DNA of 64,000 bases from Lepiota brunneoincarnata (lineage: Eukaryota; Basidiomycota; Agaricomycetes; Agaricales; Agaricaceae), in contig JAEBUN010000016.1 of assembly GCA_023014365.1 (NCBI GenBank), positions 979,340 to 1,043,339 on the forward strand. The letters are read 5' to 3'. Below, in pieces: positions 60,040 through 64,000 of this stretch; positions within the stretch are counted from its first letter, which is position 1; the number at the start of each line of letters is the position of its first letter. The notes under the pieces are model-generated. The model had not been told where the DNA came from. It searched no databases and saw only the letters and a program-made list of their open reading frames with translations. The position numbers and the translations under genes were made by a program.

Positions 60040-63000
60040 TTCCCTCCTTATGACAAATGAAACATAATAAGTTGTGTCATGTTTAGTTGACCCTTTCTTC
60101 CGCCCCCGTTCCTTGCCTTCGCTCTGTCGCCAGTTCCCCCCCCCCCCTCGAAGAATGTAATTGTGTCTTCATGCCTTCCATACCGTGTCTTGTTTCTTGC
60201 TGGAAGGAGGAAGTGTGTTTACGTGTGATATTTGATGCAGGAAGATCCCCCCTCTTGTTACTGCTCACACTTGCTATAGCTCTTTTTTTTTTTTTGTATG
60301 TCATTATGTACTCACTTTTTTTCCCCTTGTTCAGTATTACCTTTTTTTCCGCTCCTGCCTTGTCTTTTTTTTAGGATGCCTGATAACGAAATATATACGG
60401 CCTATTTATGTGATGACCAGGCCGGTTGAGTCGGATCCGAAAATGAGAAAAAAAAGCACTGGTGAAAGGGTTGTCAAATGCCGGTTCGCCGCAACTCTTC
60501 GAGCGCTCATCTCTGTTGCCATCTTGGGCGCTAAGATATGGTGCTCGGTGGTTGTGGGGATGGGGGTAACGAATGAATTTCCCCCACACAATGATGGTGA
60601 GAATAGGCTTCCATATGAATCAGTCCCGTCGGACGACCGACACTCCAATCGATTGTGTGTGGAGTATTCAAGCCTCTCCCTACTTTCTCACCCGCCACAC
60701 GTCCGTCAGGGTTCGGCCGGGAGCTTTCTTGTGGCAGTATCTCCTTGATTCCTGAACGCCCCAGGTCGTGGCAGCCCTCCCCCATCCCATTTCAACCTAA
60801 CGCGATTGTCTATACACTTATATCACCCCTTGCTAATTGGAGTAGCGTACGTAGCGTAGTTGTATGTATCTCATCAGTTATTAATTTTACGTTGTGGTCA
60901 CAGGGCTTGTTCTCATTCACCAACTACATCCCGCTGGTTCGTTAATGAAACCACATATGGGGCATACATAGGTTGCCCTTGATCTCAGATCTCAAACGCT
61001 GACCAGCTCCAATGGGGGCTTGTAATGATGTATATATGTCTCGTGCTCCTGCCGACGTTTTGGATTTCTCGACCTCAGCAACACATGGGTGTACTGCTCA
61101 TGCACCCATCCCGCCGCCGAAGTTCATCCCCACGCTACTTTTATGCTCACCACACTCGCTCAAATATGGCCGGCCCACCCCACCGACATGCTACAAGCCC
61201 CGTTAACGCAACCTCCTCGGGGATAGCCACTGACGTACCCAGCGGTGGTTGGGGCGCAACAGGTTTCGCAAGCCCTGCTTCTTAGTTACATACTCACGAG
61301 TTTGTGTCCCTACTATCTTGACGAGATTGAAGGATTGGCGGTCCCTGTCATTGTGAGGGAGGCAACTTGCCGGCGTGCAAGAATTTGTCCCTGGACACAT
61401 TTTCATTTAGGTATTTAAGTAGCACATTTGTACTTAGATACCTCAGCTCCTAACGACGAGGATGTCTCTGCTGCCATAAGACCCCCGGGCCACAGCATAA
61501 CCTGTAAAACCACACGCACACACACACACACTCTCTCTCTCTCACCCCAGAGTTATAATACTACTTTCACAAGGTCGAGAAGACGAGCCCAGCAACGGTT
61601 TCGCTGGACGCACTCGTCTGTGCCATTTCGTTGCTAACATGACACTCGCTTTACACCACAGTTTCATTACTTGTACTCTTATTGCCCCACTCGGCCTGTC
61701 TGACAATTTTCACAAAGCCGCCCTGCTACTGAAACCGCAAATTGAGCTTCCTCTCTAGAAAGTAATCGACAGGAAGTCTCACTGATATTTTTTTCCTTTG
61801 GTCGCGAACTGTGAAAAAGTTGAAGTATATGTTAACTGCGATCGAGCTAATTGTTTTTTTTTAATTTTTATCATGGCACCAACTTTATTGCCTGTTTGTA
61901 TTCAGCACTGCCCCGCGTGTACCCGCGGGGGTTGCAGGAGCTCGTGCTGCACCACGGGTTCCCTGCAATCAGTCTGGCAATTCCAAAGTAATGAGGGTAG
62001 GCGGTTATCGGAGGACATGGTATACGCACGACGGCGGACGGGTCTTTCGGCTGGTTAGGATGAAAGAAGAATCAGACCGGGGAGACAGAAGGGAGTCAAT
62101 ATACTACGTACCCAGCTCCACTTCTCCACCGGCTTGCCCAAGTGGTTCGGACAACTCCCATTTATGCAAGCACACCACATCCTAACAAAGAGGATGTCAA
62201 TCTGATCGCTGCGACCTCAACTAGCCCCGGGGACGTACTCGAAAGGTTTGCACATATGCAGAGATATAGATAGGGAGACGAGCGTTTTTCTTCTGGAATC
62301 CGGGCAGCTACGTCCAGCAGAGAACTTTCGGAATAATCACAAAAGTCCAGTGGACAGGGGGTTACTATTCAAGCTGTTCGAGGGAGGTCAAGGGAAATAC
62401 CAGCTAGTCCAGGAGCTGCAGGTTGTGCCTGTTTAAATACCCGAGCAGCATGGACCTTGACTCGGGTGCATGTCACAGGGAGCCGAGGAGTGATAAAATG
62501 GGAAGAGAATCGAGAAGCAATGATATGGAGATCAATCTTGGTCTCTGAGCGCCCGAGTTTTATACCCAGACACAAAACAACATGTATAATACGAAGTATA
62601 GAGATAAATGGAACCTCTGCATATTCTCTGTCCCGAGACTCTACTCGTGCCAAGGGATAGGCCATCCAGGGAGATGGGCTGCAGACGAGGTGTATCACCG
62701 TGGCGTCAGCTTGAGGATCATATTCGCTTCGTTAACCTGAAGCATACCCGGCTGTTTTAGGTATGGAGAAATGCCAACTATGGGGTGAATGGACGTATGT
62801 ACTTTAATATTCCAGGACCCTGGAAAGCTCCTACATATGTTAGATCCCAATCCGGACAAGACCCAGGGATTTTCGGGCGTAAAAAAGTAGGGCCTGGATC
62901 CCGGGTTCGAGCTGAAGACCAGAGTCCGGACGGCCAGAGGGATGATCAGGATAGTCCAAGGGTGTGTAAGTGCTCAAGTGCTCACAGATTCTGCTCAACA

Positions 63001-63409
63001 ACTATTGAAAGACAGGCTCGAGTCTCCGCATTTCCGTTTTTGGCGACTTCACCTCATCTCACGTGGATGGGTTTTCCTTGGCAGGAATGTGGGCCACGCG
63101 ACACGCCCATCATTATGGCCCCACAGTCATCACTAACCGCCCTCTACAAGACCGGATGATGGAAATATAGGATAAAGCTAGGAGTCTTGATCACAGGCCC
63201 CGGCTTGCAATGTTTGAAGTGTTGAGGTTTGCAAATGCATCCCAAGTCCTGCTGTACATTTCTACTGCATGATTATTGCTTTTTTCTTTGAGCACCTATG
63301 TTCCTGCTGTCTTTATTGTTATCTCTTGTTATTGTGCTTATTGTCTTTTAGACAATCACTTGTAGAGCAGTGCAGACATAAATACTGTACCATTTATGTA
63401 GTTATACTT
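60040..63409. other. Gene-poor stretch downstream of TUP1
   Basis: T-rich tracts directly follow TUP1 (60280-60375). Beyond them only overlapping short frames without family features are seen, together with the CA/CT tract at 61511-61543. Confidence 0.45.
61511..61543 (+). repeat. (CA)n(CT)n microsatellite
   Basis: CACACGCACACACACACACA followed directly by CTCTCTCTCTCTC. Confidence 0.9.
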
Positions 63410-63815
63410 CAGCTCTCATGTTGAGGCTGAAGTAAGTCTCTTATATTCTCCTTCTAATTACTGTACTAATCACACTACATATGTAGTACATACATTTTAT
63501 ATCTCTACAGGTACTCCTATCAGCTCTCATATCAAGGGGGCTGAATTGTAACCGGTAAATACTATTATCACTCATCTCTTAACGTGACCTGTAGTTACAT
63601 TGTCATGCATACTTACTTTTACTCTCACTCTCAATCCAGAGACTGTGCATATTGATCAATGCTGTGATTTTAACTGTAAGACTACCTTGTAACCTGAATG
63701 GGTTTCACTTTTTTCAATACCCGGATACTGTAACAACCTGTGTAATCACACCTCCCTCGAAAAACACTGTACTAAAAAATTTGATGACAGTGAAAACTGC
63801 TATTCTACCATCCAA
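63410..63815 (+). repeat. LTR-retrotransposon leader/LTR segment (right edge)
   Basis: It contains CTTCAGCTCTCATG...GGCTGAAGTAAGT and a second related stem (TCAGCTCTCATATC...GGGGGCTGA). It matches the layout at the left edge of the window and lies directly before the gag-like frame. The exact LTR boundaries are not visible; a TGTAACA at about 63729-63735 could be an LTR end. Confidence 0.5.
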
Positions 63816-64000
63816 ATGGAACCCATACCCCCTTACCTCTCAAATCAGGCATCTCCTACCCCTATGAACATGAGCCCTGCTCTATCATATCACAATGGTA
63901 TCTTTGACGAGGACAACTACCAGAACCAAGAAAACCCATATCGCCTACATGAGGCACAGTGGCATCAGAACCCTTGGAACACTCAAGAGGAGCACACAAA
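63816..64000 (+). CDS. Gag-like N-terminus of an LTR retrotransposon, cut by the window edge
   Basis: From the ATG at 63816 the frame is open for 61 codons to the end of the window: MEPIPPYLSNQASPTPMNMS, then a polar Asn/Gln/Glu/Trp-rich stretch (DEDNYQNQENPYRLHEAQ). Polar, Pro/Gln-rich starts of this kind are usual for gag proteins of Ty3/gypsy elements in mushrooms. The call rests mainly on its place after the repeated leader. No capsid or zinc-knuckle motif lies within the visible part. The rest of the element should continue to the right. Confidence 0.45.
   Translation, partial: MEPIPPYLSNQASPTPMNMSPALSYHNGIFDEDNYQNQENPYRLHEAQWHQNPWNTQEEHT

Noticed and set aside
62820..62960. tRNA-like GGTTCGAGC string near 62910
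   Set aside because: No matching acceptor stem, D-arm or anticodon arm could be laid out around it.

Overview
The window is nuclear DNA of a filamentous basidiomycete, most likely an Agaricomycete. Genes on both strands are cut by many short introns, mostly 40-70 bases. The gene content fits this: a Tup1 corepressor, a Fus3/Kss1-type MAP kinase, FRE-type ferric reductases, a tyrosinase remnant, F-box and seven-helix membrane proteins of the kind mushrooms carry in many copies, and an LTR retrotransposon. I could not place it to genus. Exon structures were built by hand from splice signals, frame continuity and comparison between paralogues. For most genes the summed exon length is a multiple of three.

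Layout. 1-3000: repeat-derived, no gene I can support. 3000-13740: a tandem segmental duplication carrying two ferric reductase genes on the minus strand. The copy at 3455-5981 is broken by a one-base insertion; the copy at 10244-12763 is open for 637 codons. 14158-14520: a tyrosinase C-terminal scrap. 14924-20380: a CCCH zinc-finger protein and a TEY MAP kinase, both on the plus strand. 21531-25033: a seven-helix protein and lectin-like or unknown genes on the minus strand. 26290-27860: a decayed Tup1 paralogue. 28916-29855: a decayed glutathione transferase. 30368-32062: an F-box protein. 35233-50209: four paralogous seven-helix genes in direct order, the third frameshifted, with a TKL-like kinase between the second and third. 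53223-54100: an unknown protein. 55240-60039: an L-fuconate dehydratase and TUP1. 60040-63400: no gene found. 63410-64000: the leader and gag start of an LTR element related to the sequence at the left edge.

The housekeeping or regulatory genes (CCCH, MAPK, fuconate dehydratase, TUP1) look intact, apart from a frame question in the TUP1 N-terminal part. Around them the window is rich in duplicates at different stages of decay: ferric reductase, Tup1, the seven-helix array, GST and tyrosinase. The clearest points for follow-up are three: iron-type GATA sites kept by the broken reductase but eroded in the intact one, several GC-AG introns, and the ten-exon seven-helix array. I saw no tRNA, rRNA or CRISPR.
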